Positions 35,503 to 44,304 of a DNA stretch of 64,000 bases are shown here, in pieces. Source of the DNA: Paracoccaceae bacterium (lineage in GTDB: Bacteria > Pseudomonadota > Alphaproteobacteria > Rhodobacterales > Rhodobacteraceae); assembly GCA_021647745.1 (NCBI GenBank), contig JAKIUB010000003.1:71560-135559 (forward strand). Direction: 5' to 3'. Numbering within the stretch: position 1 is the first letter of the stretch; each line of letters starts with the position of its first letter. The notes beneath the pieces are model-generated. The model was not told the DNA's origin. It worked only from the letters and a program-made list of their open reading frames with translations, and searched no databases. Position numbers and translations under genes: made by a program.

Positions 35503-37767
35503 TTACATATTGAATCTGTTATCACGGGGGAAACCGCGCGGTGCCATTCTACCGGCTCCGGCGCGCTTTCCGCGCCACTCGTCAAGCTCGACAACCCTTC
35601 GCGTGCGCCCGCCGCTATCAAGCCATTGCAGCCCCTCGGTAAGGCCAAAGCTTTTCACATCGGAAAGTTCGCCATCTTTATCGGCATATTTTTGTAGCCG
35701 AACCCCCTTTCCTCGCCCAAGCCGGGGCAGATCCCCCACAGCGAAAACAAGCATTTTTCTGTTAATTCCCACACAGGCAACCTGATCTCCGACCACCCGC
35801 TTGCACACCCGCGCAACCACACCACCCTTAACATTCAGCACCTGTTTACCGCTGCGGGTCTGGGCCAAGACCTCGCTCTCCGCCACAACAAACCCGTCAC
35901 CGGCACTGGAGGCAACAATCAGCTCGGCGCCGGCTTCATGCAAAAACAGATCAACAATATCGCACTCATTAGGCAGGTCGACGATCAGCCGCACCGGCTC
36001 TCCCATGCCGCGCCCGCCCGGAAGGGTATTCCCCACAATCGTATAAAACCGGCCATTTGCGGCCATAAGCAGCAATTTATCGGTTGTATGAGCATGGAAA
36101 ACAAACCGGCCCTCATCCCCATCCTTAAATTTCATGTCTGAATCGAGCGCAATATGCCCTTTCATAGCCCGAATCCATCCCATTTTCGAACATACGACGG
36201 TAATTGCCTCTTTTTCGATCATCGCTTCGATCGGCACCTCTTCTACATCGGGGGCATCGGCCAGCTCGGTGCGCCTTGTGCCATTTGGCGCCTTGCCAAA
36301 CTGTTTTTTGGCTTCCCGCAGTTGCTCGATAATTCTGGCCCATTGGCGCATGACATCCCCGAGCAGGTCTTTCAGCTCGCTTTGCTCCACCATCAAGGCA
36401 TCACGCTCGCGTTTCAGCTCCATTTCCTCAAGCTTGCGCAGGCTACGCAGGCGCATATTCAAAATCGCCTCCGCCTGCACATCCGAAAGCTCGAACTCCA
36501 CCATCAGCATCGCTTTTGGCTCGTCTTCATAGCGGATAATCTCGATCACGCGGTCAAGGTTGAGAAAGGCGATAATATAGCCGCCCAGCACTTCCAGCCG
36601 CGCTTCGATCTTGCCCAGCCGAAACTTCGTGCGCCGCCCCAGCACCTCGCGCGCGTGATCAATGAAGGCGCGCAACATTTCTTTCAGGCTGGAAACCTGC
36701 GGCACCAGCCCGTCGATCAGTACGTTCATATTCATTGAAAAGCGGGTTTCAAGATCGCTTTGGCGAAACAGGGTTTCCATCAGAACTTGCGGGTCCACGG
36801 TCTTGGCGCGCGGCTCCAGCACCAGCCTGATATCCTCGGCGCTTTCATCACGCACATCGGCAAGGATGGGAATCTTCTTGAGGTTGATGATCTCGGCTAT
36901 TTTTTCGATCAGCTTGCTTTTTTGCACCTGATACGGAATTTCCGTCACCACAATCTGCCATTGCCCGCGCCCCAGTTCCTCCACCGCCCAGCGGGCCCGC
37001 AGCCGAAAGCTGCCCTTGCCACAGGCATAGGCTTTCACGATATTTTCGCGCGGCTCCACCAACACCCCGCCGGTGGGGAAATCCGGGCCGGGCACCAGCT
37101 CGGCGAGAGTTTCATCACGCGCATTCGGAGTGCGGATCAGGTGGATGGCGGCGTCACAAAGCTCGCCGATATTATGTGGCGGAATATTGGTGGCCATGCC
37201 CACCGCAATGCCGCTGGAACCATTGGCGAGCAAATGCGGAAACCGCGCCGGCATCACCACCGGCTCTTGCAGGGTGCCGTCATAATTGTCTTTAAAGTCA
37301 ACCGCGTCCTCGCTCAGCCCCTCCATCAGGGCCACGGCAATCTCGGTCATACGCGCTTCGGTATAGCGGGCGGCGGCGGGGTTATCGCCGTCAATATTGC
37401 CAAAATTCCCCTGCCCGTCCACCAGCGGGTAGCGCACGGAAAAATCCTGCGCGAGGCGGGCCATCGCATCATAAATCGCGGCATCGCCGTGGGGATGGTA
37501 ATTGCCCATCACATCCCCGGTGATCTTGGAGGATTTCCGATAGCGCCCCTTGGGGTCGAGCTTCAGCTCGCGCATGGCATATAATATCCGCCGATGCACC
37601 GGCTTCAGCCCGTCGCGCGCATCGGGCAGGGCGCGGTTCATAATGGTGGAAAGCGCATAGGTCAGATAGCGCTCGCCAAGGGCACGCTTCAGCGGCTCGC
37701 TGGTCATTATGCCGCCATCTTCTTGGTCGGGGGCATTGATATCGGGGTTGTCTGTCTTTTTAGCCAT
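35503..37767 (-). CDS. parC: DNA topoisomerase IV subunit A
   Basis: 754 residues. Decatenates daughter chromosomes with ParE. Winged-helix/tower part shows YLTYALSTIMNRALPDARDG, HPHGDAAIYDAMARLAQ and the catalytic Tyr 135 (AAARYTEARM); the quinolone region reads near residues 90-100. The C-terminal beta-pinwheel ends RFNM and lacks the gyrase GQRGG box, so ParC rather than GyrA. ATG 37767 is chosen over an upstream extension of 53 unrelated residues. Confidence 0.95.
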   Translation of the reverse strand: MAKKTDNPDINAPDQEDGGIMTSEPLKRALGERYLTYALSTIMNRALPDARDGLKPVHRRILYAMRELKLDPKGRYRKSSKITGDVMGNYHPHGDAAIYDAMARLAQDFSVRYPLVDGQGNFGNIDGDNPAAARYTEARMTEIAVALMEGLSEDAVDFKDNYDGTLQEPVVMPARFPHLLANGSSGIAVGMATNIPPHNIGELCDAAIHLIRTPNARDETLAELVPGPDFPTGGVLVEPRENIVKAYACGKGSFRLRARWAVEELGRGQWQIVVTEIPYQVQKSKLIEKIAEIINLKKIPILADVRDESAEDIRLVLEPRAKTVDPQVLMETLFRQSDLETRFSMNMNVLIDGLVPQVSSLKEMLRAFIDHAREVLGRRTKFRLGKIEARLEVLGGYIIAFLNLDRVIEIIRYEDEPKAMLMVEFELSDVQAEAILNMRLRSLRKLEEMELKRERDALMVEQSELKDLLGDVMRQWARIIEQLREAKKQFGKAPNGTRRTELADAPDVEEVPIEAMIEKEAITVVCSKMGWIRAMKGHIALDSDMKFKDGDEGRFVFHAHTTDKLLLMAANGRFYTIVGNTLPGGRGMGEPVRLIVDLPNECDIVDLFLHEAGAELIVASSAGDGFVVAESEVLAQTRSGKQVLNVKGGVVARVCKRVVGDQVACVGINRKMLVFAVGDLPRLGRGKGVRLQKYADKDGELSDVKSFGLTEGLQWLDSGGRTRRVVELDEWRGKRAGAGRMAPRGFPRDNRFNM

Positions 37768-37939
37768 ATATGTGGTGTATATTGCCTGCCTGCGCCGGTC
37801 CAGCGCAAATAGAGCTGACCACCAAAAACAAGGCAAACAGAGGAAACTCGCCGATACTATGGGATTGCATGGGCTTCTGTGGACTCTAAAAGTATGGCGG
37901 CTTAAGAACACCTTCGAAGCAACCATAAGGAGAGAAAAA

Positions 37940-38131
37940 ATGGAGTGTAAATCTTGTAAATTCTGGTGGCCCTACAAGGGCGGAACCATAACCAACCGCA
38001 AAGAAGAGTCTAGAGAAACAGCCACAACAGGCGAATGCCGGCGCAATTCCATCTCCCGCACCATCGCCGATGACGGCAGTTTTCCCAGCTCCAAGCCCGA
38101 CCAATGGTGTGGAAAATACAAAAGCCTCTGA
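37940..38131 (+). CDS. Small four-Cys protein, putative zinc-binding
   Basis: 63 residues starting MECKSCKFWWPY, with later Cys in GECRRN and QWCGKYK: a CxxC followed by two single Cys, spaced like a compact Zn or Fe-S site. Aromatic WW and basic residues surround them. AAGGAG eight bases before ATG 37940 supports translation; an in-frame upstream extension has no such site. It lies alone between parC (divergent) and a structured 0.3 kb gap. Family not recognised. Confidence 0.65.
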   Translation: MECKSCKFWWPYKGGTITNRKEESRETATTGECRRNSISRTIADDGSFPSSKPDQWCGKYKSL

Positions 38132-38198
38132 GGGCAGCGCTCGCAGTCCTCACCCCCTGTTAACCCTGTTTTGATATCTTCTCCCTGCCAGACAAAAC

Positions 38199-38316
38199 GG
38201 GGTTCGCGTCGGGCATTTTTCTCTTACGCCCTCAGCGCTTCACCAAAAAAAGAAGTTGCCCGGGGATTGTAACAGTAACGAGTGGTGCTGGTGCCATTTA
38301 TCCGACGCGAAGCCCC
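38199..38316 (+). promoter_or_regulatory. Possible structured leader before the SDR gene
   Basis: In the 296-base gap 38132-38427, GGGGTTCGCGTCGG (38199-38212) can pair with CCGACGCGAAGCCCC (38302-38316) over 14 pairs with one bulged base. The first arm can instead pair through CGGGCA with TGCCCG near 38259. Two exclusive pairings 110 bases before a start codon resemble an attenuator, but no known riboswitch core was recognised. No gene was found in the gap. Confidence 0.3.
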
Positions 38317-38427
38317 GAGCTTTACCCCAAAAGCTAAAAACCGGAAAGCCATAGATACAACACCGCTCGCGGGCTTCCCCTTTGCGGTATTTACCTGTAT
38401 GCCATCTGGCAAAACGGGGGATTTCCC

Positions 38428-39252
38428 ATGCAAAAAACCATCCTTATCACCGGCTGCTCAAGCGGCATCGGCTATGATGCCGCCCACAGCTTGAAAAAGC
38501 GCGGCTACCGCGTCTTTGCCACCTGCCGGCAAGAGGCCGATTGCGCGCGCCTGCGCAGCGAAGGGCTGGAGAGCTTCCGGCTTGATTATGCCGACGAGGC
38601 CAGCATCCGCACTGCGGTTAAGGAGACCTTATCGCGCACGGGTGGTCGTCTCGACGCCTTGTTCAACAACGGCGCCTATGCCATTCCCGGCGCTACCGAG
38701 GACCTGCCGAGAGACGCCCTGCGCGCCATTTTCGAGACCAATGTTTTTGGCCAGTTCGAGCTGATCAACCAGCTGCTTCCCGCGATGAAACCGGCAGGGC
38801 GAATCATCAACTGCTCATCGGTACTTGGCATTGCCGTGCTGCGCATGCGCGGGGCTTATTGCGCCAGCAAGTTTGCCATGGAAGCCCTGACCGATGCACT
38901 ACGTTATGAAAACTATAACTCGGAGCTGAAGTTTATCTCCATCCAGCCCGGCCCTATTCCAACCAAAATCAGGGTCAATTCCATTCCGCATTTTGAAAAA
39001 TGGATAAACTGGAAAGAATCAGCCCAGCGCGAGGTCTATGAGCAAAAACTGCTGCCCCGCCTTTATAATGACAATAACGGTCCGGACCGCTTCGAGCTGC
39101 CCTGCGCCGCCGTAACTGAAAAGCTGGTCCACGCACTGGAATCCCCCAACCCGAAGCCCCGCTATATGGTCACAAAAGCGACCTATATCACAGAATTCAT
39201 GCGCCGCTTCTTGCCCAAGCGCATTCTGGACCGTATATACGCGGGTATGTAA
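38428..39252 (+). CDS. Short-chain dehydrogenase/reductase
   Basis: 274 residues, Rossmann fold. Classical SDR motifs: ILITGCSSGIGYDA (TGxxxGxG), LFNNGAYA (NNAG variant), NCSSVLG with the catalytic Ser, and YCASKFAME with YxxxK. The C-terminal part (QPGPIPTKI) follows the pattern of retinol/steroid-like SDRs. Preferred cofactor is unclear; CRQEADC after beta-2 would fit NADP. Substrate unknown. Twelve bases upstream of the HIG1 gene. Confidence 0.88.
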   Translation: MQKTILITGCSSGIGYDAAHSLKKRGYRVFATCRQEADCARLRSEGLESFRLDYADEASIRTAVKETLSRTGGRLDALFNNGAYAIPGATEDLPRDALRAIFETNVFGQFELINQLLPAMKPAGRIINCSSVLGIAVLRMRGAYCASKFAMEALTDALRYENYNSELKFISIQPGPIPTKIRVNSIPHFEKWINWKESAQREVYEQKLLPRLYNDNNGPDRFELPCAAVTEKLVHALESPNPKPRYMVTKATYITEFMRRFLPKRILDRIYAGM

Positions 39253-39263
39253 AGGAGCCTATC

Positions 39264-39467
39264 ATGTTGTCCGACCCTCTATTTTTGCTTGTCCTTGCGG
39301 CCGGTCTTGCGACCCTCGGCGTGCTTGTTCTTGGCCTGTTTACCTTCGCCAAGGGCGGGGATTTTCACAAACGGAACTCCAACAAAATCATGCGCTGGCG
39401 TGTGGGTATGCAGTTTGTGACCGTGGTGCTGTTCATGACATGGATATATTTCTCCCGAGGGGTTTAG
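39264..39467 (+). CDS. HIG1-type twin-transmembrane protein
   Basis: 67 residues with two helices (about 5-27 and 45-62) separated by the basic loop KGGDFHKRNSNKIMRWRV, the hypoxia-induced-protein (HIG_1_N) pattern. Mitochondrial relatives associate with cytochrome c oxidase; the bacterial role is not settled. AAAGGAG precedes ATG 39264. The adenosyltransferase gene begins three bases after its stop. Confidence 0.8.
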   Translation: MLSDPLFLLVLAAGLATLGVLVLGLFTFAKGGDFHKRNSNKIMRWRVGMQFVTVVLFMTWIYFSRGV

Positions 39468-39470
39468 CCA

Positions 39471-40043
39471 TTGGTAACATTGAATAAAATATATACCCGC
39501 ACCGGCGACGAGGGTGATACAGCTCTGGGCAACGGCACAAGAGTGCCAAAAGAATCGCTACGCGTCGAAGCATACGGCACTGTCGACGAAGCCAACGCCA
39601 CCATCGGCCTCGCCTGCCTTTACGCCAAGGGCGAACCCCTTGCCGCCCTGACCCGCATCCAGAACGATATGTTCGACCTCGGCGCAGACCTCTGCCGCCC
39701 TGAAATGGAGCAGGACGCCAACGCCCCCTACCCCCCCCTGCGCATGAGCGACACACAGGTCATGCGGATCGAGGCCGAGATTGACGAAATGAACGCCCGT
39801 CAGGAAACCCTGAAAAGCTTTATTTTACCAGGCGGCACCCCGCTGGCCGCACATCTGCACCTTTGCCGCACGGTCACACGGCGGGCAGAAAGGTTGAGCG
39901 TTGAGCTATCCAGAATCGAGAGCATAAACCCGATCACGATAAAATATCTCAACCGGCTGTCGGACTGGTTTTTTGTTGCTGCGCGCGCCGCGAATAATGA
40001 TGGTAAGTCCGATGTTCTCTGGGTGCCGGGCGCTAACCGCTGA
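39471..40043 (+). CDS. PduO-type cob(I)alamin adenosyltransferase
   Basis: 190 residues. Makes adenosylcobalamin from ATP and cob(I)alamin. PduO signatures: IYTRTGDEGDTALGNG (ATP loop), VEAYGTVDEANATIGLA, and RTVTRRAERLSVEL with the conserved Arg pair, then YLNRLSDWFFVAARAAN. Start TTG 39471. In this organism the coenzyme is needed for ethylmalonyl-CoA and methylmalonyl-CoA mutases (inference from mcl1 and mcd). Confidence 0.92.
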   Translation: MVTLNKIYTRTGDEGDTALGNGTRVPKESLRVEAYGTVDEANATIGLACLYAKGEPLAALTRIQNDMFDLGADLCRPEMEQDANAPYPPLRMSDTQVMRIEAEIDEMNARQETLKSFILPGGTPLAAHLHLCRTVTRRAERLSVELSRIESINPITIKYLNRLSDWFFVAARAANNDGKSDVLWVPGANR

Positions 40044-40138
40044 CAGGTGACGCCAAGTTTTTCTTGCGGTGCAACAAAAATGCTGATTGACTGCCCGCGC
40101 AACCCCCAATTCTGGGCCAAACTCTGGAGATTCGCGCT

Positions 40139-40897
40139 ATGAAGGTGCTTGTGCCTGTCAAACGTGTGATTGACTATAACGTAAAAGTCCGTGTCAAAGC
40201 GGATGGTAGCGGGGTCGATCTTGCCAATGTAAAAATGTCTATGAACCCGTTTGACGAAATCGCGGTGGAAGAGGCGATCCGGCTCAAAGAAGCCGGCACG
40301 GTCAGCGAAATTGTCGCTGTTTCTATCGGCGTAAAGCAAAATCAGGAGACCTTGCGCACCGCGCTGGCCATGGGCGCCGATCGCGCGATTTTGATCATCG
40401 CCGCTGATGATGTCCACACAGATATCGAGCCACTCGCCGTGGCCAAGCTGCTCAAAGCCGTGACCGACGAAGAAAAACCCGAGCTGGTTTTGCTCGGCAA
40501 ACAGGCGATCGATAACGACATGAACGCCACCGGCCAGATGCTTTCGGCCTTGCTGGGCTGGTCTCAGGCGACCTTTGCCTCGGAGCTTAATATCGACGGC
40601 AATAGCGCCACCGTGACCCGCGAAGTCGATGGCGGGCTACAAACCATCAAGGTCAAAATGCCGGCCATCGTAACGGTAGACCTGCGCCTCAACGAGCCGC
40701 GCTATGCCAGCTTGCCCAACATCATGAAGGCCAAGCGCAAACCGATGGACGAAAAAACACCGACCGATTACGGGGTTGATATCACCCCGCGCCACACCAT
40801 CACCAGCACAGCCGAACCAACAGGCCGCAGCGCCGGTATCAAGGTTGCCGATGTCGGCGAACTGGTCGAAAAACTCAAGCAAGCGGGGGTAATCTGA
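40139..40897 (+). CDS. etfB: Electron transfer flavoprotein beta subunit
   Basis: 252 residues. With EtfA it carries electrons from acyl-CoA dehydrogenases to ETF:quinone oxidoreductase. Visible: MKVLVPVKRVIDYNVKVRVK at the start, MNPFDEIAVEEAIRLKE, LLGKQAIDNDMNATGQML and VDLRLNEPRYASLPNIMKAK. AMP rather than a second FAD is expected in this non-bifurcating group. GGAG lies 11 bases before ATG 40139. Stop overlaps etfA (TGATG). Confidence 0.96.
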   Translation: MKVLVPVKRVIDYNVKVRVKADGSGVDLANVKMSMNPFDEIAVEEAIRLKEAGTVSEIVAVSIGVKQNQETLRTALAMGADRAILIIAADDVHTDIEPLAVAKLLKAVTDEEKPELVLLGKQAIDNDMNATGQMLSALLGWSQATFASELNIDGNSATVTREVDGGLQTIKVKMPAIVTVDLRLNEPRYASLPNIMKAKRKPMDEKTPTDYGVDITPRHTITSTAEPTGRSAGIKVADVGELVEKLKQAGVI

Positions 40898-41826
40898 TGG
40901 CTGTTTTAGTATTGGCCGAGATCATTGGCGGAGAACTTTCGCTGGACCAGACGGCAAAAACCGTATCCGCCGCCAGCGCGCTTGGCGAGGTGACAGTGCT
41001 TTGCGCCAGCGCCAGCTGTAGCGGGGCGGCAGAGGCGGCCGCAAAAATAGAAGGCGTGAGCAAGGTGCTCTGCGCCGATGATGCCATCTACGGCAACGGC
41101 CTCGCGGAGCCGATCGCCAATTTGCTGGTCAGCCTTGCCGCTGATTTCGAGCATATTCTGGCACCGGCCACCACCAACGGCAAAAACATCCTGCCCCGGG
41201 TTGCGGCCCTGCTTGATGTCATGGTGTTGTCCGATGTGACCGCCATTGTCAGCGCCGATACATTCGAACGCCCGATCTATGCCGGCAATGCGGTGCAGAC
41301 AGTGCAGACCTCCGATACCAAAAAGGTGGTTTCCATCCGCACAACCGGCTTTGACGCCGCCCCGGAAACCGGCAACGCACCGGTAGAAACCATCGCCGCA
41401 GCCGATAACCCTGCCCTTTCTGAATGGGTCGAGGACAAGGTGCAGGCCTCGGATCGCCCAGAGCTTACATCCGCCAAAATCGTTGTGTCAGGCGGGCGCG
41501 GCGTTGGCTCCAAGGAGAACTTTGCGCTGATCGAAGAGCTGGCAGACAAGCTCGGGGCCGCCATCGGCGCCTCGCGCGCAGCGGTTGATTCGGGCTATGC
41601 CCCGAATGACTGGCAGGTCGGCCAGACCGGCAAGGTTGTCGCGCCGGATCTTTATATCGCGATTGGCATTTCCGGTGCGATCCAGCATCTTGCCGGTATG
41701 AAAGACAGCAAAATTATCGTCGCCATCAACAAAGACGAAGAAGCACCTATCTTTCAGGTTGCCGACTTCGGCCTTGTCGCCGATTTGTTTGACGCTGTGC
41801 CCGCGCTCAAAGACGCGCTTGGCTAA
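40897..41826 (+). CDS. etfA: Electron transfer flavoprotein alpha subunit
   Basis: 309 residues. FAD-binding C-terminal domain with VSGGRGVGSKENF, VDSGYAPNDWQVGQTGK and YIAIGISGAIQHLAGM, then VAINKDEEAPIFQVADFG. It is the partner of EtfB in the same transcript. A natural electron source within the window is methylsuccinyl-CoA dehydrogenase (mcd). Confidence 0.96.
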   Translation: MAVLVLAEIIGGELSLDQTAKTVSAASALGEVTVLCASASCSGAAEAAAKIEGVSKVLCADDAIYGNGLAEPIANLLVSLAADFEHILAPATTNGKNILPRVAALLDVMVLSDVTAIVSADTFERPIYAGNAVQTVQTSDTKKVVSIRTTGFDAAPETGNAPVETIAAADNPALSEWVEDKVQASDRPELTSAKIVVSGGRGVGSKENFALIEELADKLGAAIGASRAAVDSGYAPNDWQVGQTGKVVAPDLYIAIGISGAIQHLAGMKDSKIIVAINKDEEAPIFQVADFGLVADLFDAVPALKDALG

Positions 41827-41877
41827 TCCATCTGGCCCGCCATTTCGGCGGGCCGCTCCAACACAGGGAAACCCCGT

Positions 41878-42753
41878 ATGGCAATTCAATCCGTAGGCAT
41901 TATCGGCGCGGGGCAAATGGGCAATGGCATTGCCCAAGTCTTTGCGCGCGCCGGGTTTGATGTTTTACTTCACGATATTTCTCCCGAAGCTGTCAGCGCA
42001 GCCATCAAGAAAATATCCGGTAACCTTGATCGCCAGATCAAAAAAGAGCGCATGAGCGAGACTGAAAAAACAGCCACGCTCAGCCGGATAATACCCTCGG
42101 ACGGGCTTGCCAAAATCGGCGCCACAGATCTGGTCATCGAAGCCGCAACCGAGGTTGAAAGCATAAAGCACCAGATCTTCGCCGGCCTTGCGCCGCATTT
42201 AGGCGAACACACGATCCTGACCTCGAACACCTCGTCAATTTCCATCACCCGTCTGGCCGCCGCCACAGCCCGCCCCGAACAGTTCATGGGCCTGCATTTC
42301 ATGAATCCGGTACCGGTGATGCAACTGGTCGAGCTGATCCGCGGCATCGCCACCGACGAGCCTACCTTCAACGCCCTGGAGGAGGTTGTGCTGCGGCTGG
42401 GCAAGGTCTCCACCAGCGCCGAGGATTTCCCGGCCTTTATCGTAAACCGTATTTTGATGCCGATGATAAACGAAGCAGTTTATACGCTTTATGAAGGGGT
42501 TGGCACAGTTCAGAGCATTGATACTTCTTTGAAGCTAGGGGCCAATCACCCGATGGGGCCGCTAGAGCTGGCCGATTTTATAGGGCTGGACACCTGTCTT
42601 TCGATCATGAATGTGCTGCATGACGGGCTGGCAGACACCAAATACCGCCCCTGCCCACTGCTGGTCAAATATGTCGAGGCCGGTTGGCTCGGGCGCAAGT
42701 CACAGCGCGGGTTTTATGATTATCGCGATGGCACCCCCGTGCCGACCCGCTAG
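41878..42753 (+). CDS. hbd: 3-hydroxybutyryl-CoA dehydrogenase
   Basis: 291 residues. NAD(P)-binding GIIGAGQMGNGIAQVFARAG (residues 7-26), the catalytic His/Glu block FMGLHFMNPVPVMQLVELI, and the C-terminal dimerisation domain with NHPMGPLELADFIGLD and the terminal KSQRGFYDY. Interconverts acetoacetyl-CoA and 3-hydroxybutyryl-CoA, relevant to PHB and the first steps of the ethylmalonyl-CoA pathway. Its TAG overlaps the ptsH TAG on the other strand in a shared CTAG. Confidence 0.93.
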   Translation: MAIQSVGIIGAGQMGNGIAQVFARAGFDVLLHDISPEAVSAAIKKISGNLDRQIKKERMSETEKTATLSRIIPSDGLAKIGATDLVIEAATEVESIKHQIFAGLAPHLGEHTILTSNTSSISITRLAAATARPEQFMGLHFMNPVPVMQLVELIRGIATDEPTFNALEEVVLRLGKVSTSAEDFPAFIVNRILMPMINEAVYTLYEGVGTVQSIDTSLKLGANHPMGPLELADFIGLDTCLSIMNVLHDGLADTKYRPCPLLVKYVEAGWLGRKSQRGFYDYRDGTPVPTR

Positions 42754-43010
42754 CCCCCTTCACCAAAAAGCCCGCTGACCAAGGCCCGCAAGGCGTCTTC
42801 AAGCTCCTTGGCTTGCGGCCCTTCTATCTGCACCTCGATCGTGCTGCCTTTGGTAGCGCCCAGCATCAGCAAGCCCAGAATAGATTCGCCGTTGGCGCTC
42901 TCGCCATCTTTGCTGACCACCGCCGTGGCATCAAAACCCTCGACAACCTCGACAAACTTTGCGGACGCCCGCGCGTGCAGGCCTTTTTTATTGGTAATAT
43001 TCAGTATCAT
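42750..43010 (-). CDS. ptsH: HPr-type phosphocarrier protein
   Basis: 86 residues. NKKGLHARASAKFVEVV contains the phospho-His (His 12); the regulatory Ser block reads GESANGESILGLLMLGA. Homology begins at MILNITNKKG, so ATG 43010 is chosen. It is the last gene of the chvI-chvG-hprK-rapZ-EIIA-ptsH series and a likely substrate of both EI-Ntr (elsewhere) and HprK. Confidence 0.93.
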   Translation of the reverse strand: MILNITNKKGLHARASAKFVEVVEGFDATAVVSKDGESANGESILGLLMLGATKGSTIEVQIEGPQAKELEDALRALVSGLFGEGG

Positions 43011-43411
43011 GCCTTGTCTGCCTTTGAGGGTAGCTCCAACGAATTCATATATTTTCGCCCGGCCGCACAGGCATTTTCGCACGCACGCTCCACTCCGAGA
43101 TTGCGGGATTTGGCCAGCTTGACCAGAAGCGGCAAGCTAGCTCCGTAGATCACCTTGCGCACCCCGCACTCGCAGGCCTTGATCGCGAGGTTGGACGGGG
43201 TGCCGCCAAACATATCGGTGACAACAACCACACCCTCCCCCTGATCAACCGCCATAACCGCGCGCTTGATCTCGGCCTGTTTGTTGACAAGATTATCCTC
43301 GCGCGAAATGGAAATCGCCCGCGTGCCGGGGTGCTGGCCAACCACATGCTCCATAGCCAAAAGATACTCCGCGGCCAACCCGCCATGCGCCACTATCACA
43401 ATCCCGATCAC
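43007..43411 (-). CDS. PTS EIIA component, mannose family
   Basis: 134 residues. IGIVIVAHGGLAAEYLLAM carries the phospho-His (His 9); VVVTDMFGGTPSNLA is the family's second block. No EIIB/C permease genes adjoin, so as in other alphaproteobacteria it is probably regulatory and not a transport component. GTG start shares GTGA with the rapZ stop, and its stop overlaps ptsH. Confidence 0.92.
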   Translation of the reverse strand: MIGIVIVAHGGLAAEYLLAMEHVVGQHPGTRAISISREDNLVNKQAEIKRAVMAVDQGEGVVVVTDMFGGTPSNLAIKACECGVRKVIYGASLPLLVKLAKSRNLGVERACENACAAGRKYMNSLELPSKADKA

Positions 43412-44304
43412 TTGGCTTTCTCCCTAATTGGCCAGCGCTCCATTTCCCGATGCCGGGTGTTGACCACCCAGCCCTTTTCCGCCAGCAGAGAGGCGAGCTT
43501 TTCGGTGACAAATACCGAGCGATGCTGCCCCCCCGTGCAGCCCAGCGCGAGGTTGAAATAGGCTTTACCCTCGCTCTGATAGGCGGGCAACAACAGATCG
43601 AGCAGGTCTGTCAGTTTATCTATAAAGTCTTGAAAAAGCGGGTCTTTTTCAACATAAGCGGCAACATCCGGATCACGCCCTGTGTATGCGCGCAGGCTCT
43701 CCTCCCAATGGGGGTTACGCAAAAAACGGCAATCGATCATCATATCCACCCCGCGCGGTGCCCCCCGCTTATAGGAAAAAGACTGCACCGAAATCGAAAG
43801 CCCGCTGATTTTGCTTTTGTCAAACCACCGTGCCAGCTCCGCACGAAGCTCATGGGGCGAAAGTGCGGTTGTATCCACCAGAATATCAGCGCGATTACGC
43901 AGCTCGCTCAACAGCTCGATTTCGCGGGTGATCCCCGTCAGGGGTGTGCCGTCCGGCGAGGATGGATGGCGGCGGCGGGTTTCGCTAAAGCGGCGTAAAA
44001 GCGCATCTGATTGGCAATCCAGAAACAGCAAAGTGGGCGAAAAACTAGGGTTTTGTTCAATTTTTTCAAGAACATCCAGCAAGGCCGCAGAAGAGAATCC
44101 GCGCGTTCGGGTATCTACCCCGATCGCCAGCGCGGCCCCTGTGGGCGGGCCGGAAAGGATGCGCTCAATCAGTCCGAGGGGCAGGTTGTCGATGGTTTCA
44201 ACCCCGAAATCCTCCAGCGCCTTGATCGCCGTGGTGCGCCCCGCGCCTGCCGGGCCGGTGACAATAATAATATTCTGTACTTGTGGCGATTTCACTGGCT
44301 TCAC
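43408..44304 (-). CDS. rapZ: RNase adapter protein RapZ
   Basis: 298 residues from GTG 44304, which shares GTGA with the hprK stop; an upstream GTG at 44343 is possible. The N-terminal P-loop reads GPAGAGRTTAIKALED, with Arg where the Walker A Lys is usual. The Walker B-like region is LLFLDCQSDALLRRFSETRRRHP, and the C-terminal domain has the conserved CTGGQHRSVFVTEKLA. In E. coli RapZ controls glmS through sRNA decay; targets here are unknown. Confidence 0.93.
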   Translation of the reverse strand: MKPVKSPQVQNIIIVTGPAGAGRTTAIKALEDFGVETIDNLPLGLIERILSGPPTGAALAIGVDTRTRGFSSAALLDVLEKIEQNPSFSPTLLFLDCQSDALLRRFSETRRRHPSSPDGTPLTGITREIELLSELRNRADILVDTTALSPHELRAELARWFDKSKISGLSISVQSFSYKRGAPRGVDMMIDCRFLRNPHWEESLRAYTGRDPDVAAYVEKDPLFQDFIDKLTDLLDLLLPAYQSEGKAYFNLALGCTGGQHRSVFVTEKLASLLAEKGWVVNTRHREMERWPIREKAK

